A DNA stretch of 51,531 nt from Enterococcus florum (GTDB taxonomy: Bacteria; Bacillota; Bacilli; Lactobacillales; Enterococcaceae): NCBI RefSeq assembly GCF_004309355.1, contig NZ_BJCC01000036.1, forward strand, positions 1 through 51,531, written 5' to 3'. Numbering within the stretch: the stretch's first letter is position 1; each line of letters starts with the position of its first letter. Positions 49,988-51,531 of this stretch are shown here, piece after piece. Made by a program: the position numbers and the translations under genes. The notes under the pieces were generated by a model. That model saw only the letters and a list, made by a program, of their open reading frames with translations, did no database searches and had not been told where the DNA came from.

Positions 49988-51118
49988 ATGACTGAGATCA
50001 TAAAGCAGATGGTCGATACCTCAGGCTTGGCAAATTTGAGCTTCAGCAATTTATTCATGATTTTTTTAGCCTGTGTATTTCTTTATCTGGGAATCAAAAA
50101 GCAATATGAGCCGTATCTAATGATACCGATTTCGTTTGGTATCCTGTTGGTCAATTTGCCTTTGGCAGGATTGATGAACCCAGGCGCTGACGGGAGCCCG
50201 GGTGGGATTCTGTATTACCTTTATCAAGGAACCAATTTAGGAATTTATCCTCCATTGATCTTCCTGTGCTTGGGAGCTTCGACGGATTTTGGTCCCTTGC
50301 TGGCGAACCCTAAAACGATTTTATTAGGAGGAGCCGCACAATTTGGGATATTTGCGGCATTCTTTCTAGCGGTGGTCGCAGGTATGACGCCCCAGGAGGC
50401 AGCATCAATTGGAATCATTGGCGGAGCAGACGGTCCAACAGCAATCTTTTTGACCAGTCGATTAGCTGGGCATCTTCTGCCGGCGATCGCATTGGCAGCC
50501 TATTCCTACATGGCACTGGTTCCAATCATCCAGCCGCCGATTATCCGTTTATTGACCACGAAGGAAGAGCGGCAAGTAGTGATGAAAGAAACGCGAAAAG
50601 CCACTCAAAAGGAGAAGATCGTTTTTCCGATAATCGTCACGATCTTTATCAGTTTGCTGATTCCTAGTGCCACGACATTGATTGGCTTATTGATGCTGGG
50701 CAATTTGATTCGTGAATGCCGGCTGGTTCCTAAGCTGGTTGATACTTTGCAAAATTCGTTGATGTACATCGTCACGATTCTCTTGGGAATTACAGTTGGG
50801 GCAAAAGCAGATGGAGACCTCTTTTTGTCTCTTGACACACTGACAATTATTCTTTTAGGACTTTTAGCCTTTGGTATCGGGACAGCAGCAGGTGTTTTGC
50901 TTGGCAAAGTGATGTATCGAATCAGCGGCGGTAAAATCAATCCGATGATCGGAGCTGCAGGGGTCTCGGCGGTTCCCATGGCTGCTCGCGTCGTTCAACA
51001 GGTGGGTCAGGAAGAGAATCCCAACAACTACTTGTTGATGCATGCAATGGGGCCGAACGTGGCTGGAGTGATCGGCTCAGCTGTTGCTGCGGGCGTATTG
51101 TTGGCCTTTTTTGGATAA
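49988..51118 (+). CDS. oadB: Oxaloacetate decarboxylase beta subunit (Na+ pump)
   Basis: A 376-residue membrane protein with about nine or more helices. It decarboxylates carboxybiotin and exports Na+. The family signature G-G-A-D-G-P-T-A-I-F holds the essential Asp, and A-A-G-V-S-A-V-P-M-A-A-R lies near the end. GGAGGGATGAT precedes the ATG. With the three genes before it, it makes a complete complex of the citrate fermentation route; the citrate lyase genes are not in the window. Confidence 0.93.
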   Translation: MTEIIKQMVDTSGLANLSFSNLFMIFLACVFLYLGIKKQYEPYLMIPISFGILLVNLPLAGLMNPGADGSPGGILYYLYQGTNLGIYPPLIFLCLGASTDFGPLLANPKTILLGGAAQFGIFAAFFLAVVAGMTPQEAASIGIIGGADGPTAIFLTSRLAGHLLPAIALAAYSYMALVPIIQPPIIRLLTTKEERQVVMKETRKATQKEKIVFPIIVTIFISLLIPSATTLIGLLMLGNLIRECRLVPKLVDTLQNSLMYIVTILLGITVGAKADGDLFLSLDTLTIILLGLLAFGIGTAAGVLLGKVMYRISGGKINPMIGAAGVSAVPMAARVVQQVGQEENPNNYLLMHAMGPNVAGVIGSAVAAGVLLAFFG

Positions 51119-51148
51119 TATCATGATGTCAATAAGTAAAAAGTGTAC

Positions 51149-51179
51149 AGTCCAACTTAAAATAGTTGGGCTTTTTTTT
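51149..51179 (+). terminator. Terminator after oadB
   Basis: AGTCCAACT / AGTTGGGCT (one G-U pair) is followed by eight T, 30 bases after the oadB stop. Confidence 0.85.
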
Positions 51180-51236
51180 GGGGTTAAGAAATGAGAAGAA
51201 TGGATTGGCCATTAAAGACTTAAGACTTTCACAAAA

Positions 51237-51291
51237 AAGAACTTCACTAAGCCTTAGACAAAATGTCTAGGAGCTGGTGAAGTTCTTTTGT
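51237..51291. terminator. Second long hairpin terminator
   Basis: AAGAACTTCAC / GTGAAGTTCTT encloses CCTTAGACA / TGTCTAGG-like arms and is followed by TTG TTC. A-rich sequence precedes it, so it may end a convergent transcript from beyond the window. Confidence 0.65.
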
Positions 51292-51445
51292 TCGTATCGA
51301 GGAGGGGTATGAATCCATTTGAATCATCCCAATCTATTCAAATCAAAAAAATTAAAAATATAATGATGAAAAAAGAAAATTTAACAACGGAAAGTTCGCT
51401 TGAATAATCATTTTTATTGCTTTTTGTGATTTGTCTCAGGAGTAA

Positions 51446-51474
51446 TTGTTATTTTAATAAATTTAAATTATACT
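51446..51474 (+). promoter_or_regulatory. Promoter near the right edge
   Basis: TTGTTA (51446-51451) and TATACT (51469-51474) are spaced by 17 bp. The gene it serves would lie beyond the window. Confidence 0.55.
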
Positions 51475-51531
51475 AAAATGACTTTAGTTGGAGAAAATAG
51501 TTGAAATTAGTTCTTGTTCTTTTGAAAAACA

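Noticed and set aside
1-51531. CRISPR array
   Set aside because: The only tandem repeats are long coding repeats (MucBP, protease repeats, coiled coils); no short regularly spaced repeats with unique spacers or cas genes.

Overview
The window looks like a chromosome segment of an Enterococcus-like low-GC Gram-positive bacterium. The support is LPXTG surface proteins, a MucBP-repeat adhesin, an AgrC/AgrA-type LytTR two-component pair, a glucitol PTS, a Na+-pumping oxaloacetate decarboxylase split into four subunits as in the enterococcal citrate locus, and strong AGGAGG ribosome sites. The species is not fixed by what I can see.

Layout. 1-10.1 kb: accessory genes: the 3' end of a MucBP/LPXTG adhesin, a chitin-binding-module remnant, an XRE regulator, two CPBP membrane proteases, a histidine kinase and LytTR regulator, a frameshifted DUF6440-like gene and a type I signal peptidase. 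10.7-12.3 kb: a tyrosine recombinase gene flanked by a perfect 31-bp inverted repeat, which I read as a self-inverting switch. 12.5-38.8 kb: some twenty co-directional genes forming one large locus. 38.9-44.7 kb: a divergent glucitol-type PTS and sugar-phosphate locus with a SorC regulator. 44.8-47.7 kb: tRNA-Gln, an ABC-2 transporter and truA. 47.9-51.1 kb: oadA-oadH-oadD-oadB.

The candidate undescribed system is the 12.5-38.8 kb locus with its switch. Inside the invertible segment a strong outward promoter (TTGCCT, 17 bp, TATAAT) now points left, away from the locus, towards an AT-rich terminator-like hairpin. The right end carries a good terminator, so this assembly appears to show the OFF orientation. 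Inversion would put the promoter about 215 nt upstream of the first gene, pointing into the locus. The recombinase seems dedicated to this switch, since no other mobile-element genes are present.

The locus encodes a SipW-type signal peptidase with an unusual Pro/Arg/Gly-rich cytosolic tail, a second LepB-type signal peptidase, three TasA/camelysin-like SipW-cognate exported proteins, and an LPXTG protein that may anchor them. It also encodes two large surface proteins (a trypsin-like protease with repeats and a beta-helix-like protein), a glucosaminidase, and an FtsE/FtsX pair with a coiled-coil NlpC/P60 hydrolase. Two DivIVA-like coiled-coil proteins, two OmpR-type regulators with phospho-Asp-less receivers, and a membrane-anchored, catalytically dead serine-recombinase-like protein complete the set. 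The last gene is a GH18 enzyme fused to a TasA-like domain. My inference is a phase-variable surface fibre or matrix with its own cell-wall remodelling and export machinery and an enzyme tethered to the fibre. Several internal hairpins suggest graded expression along the locus.
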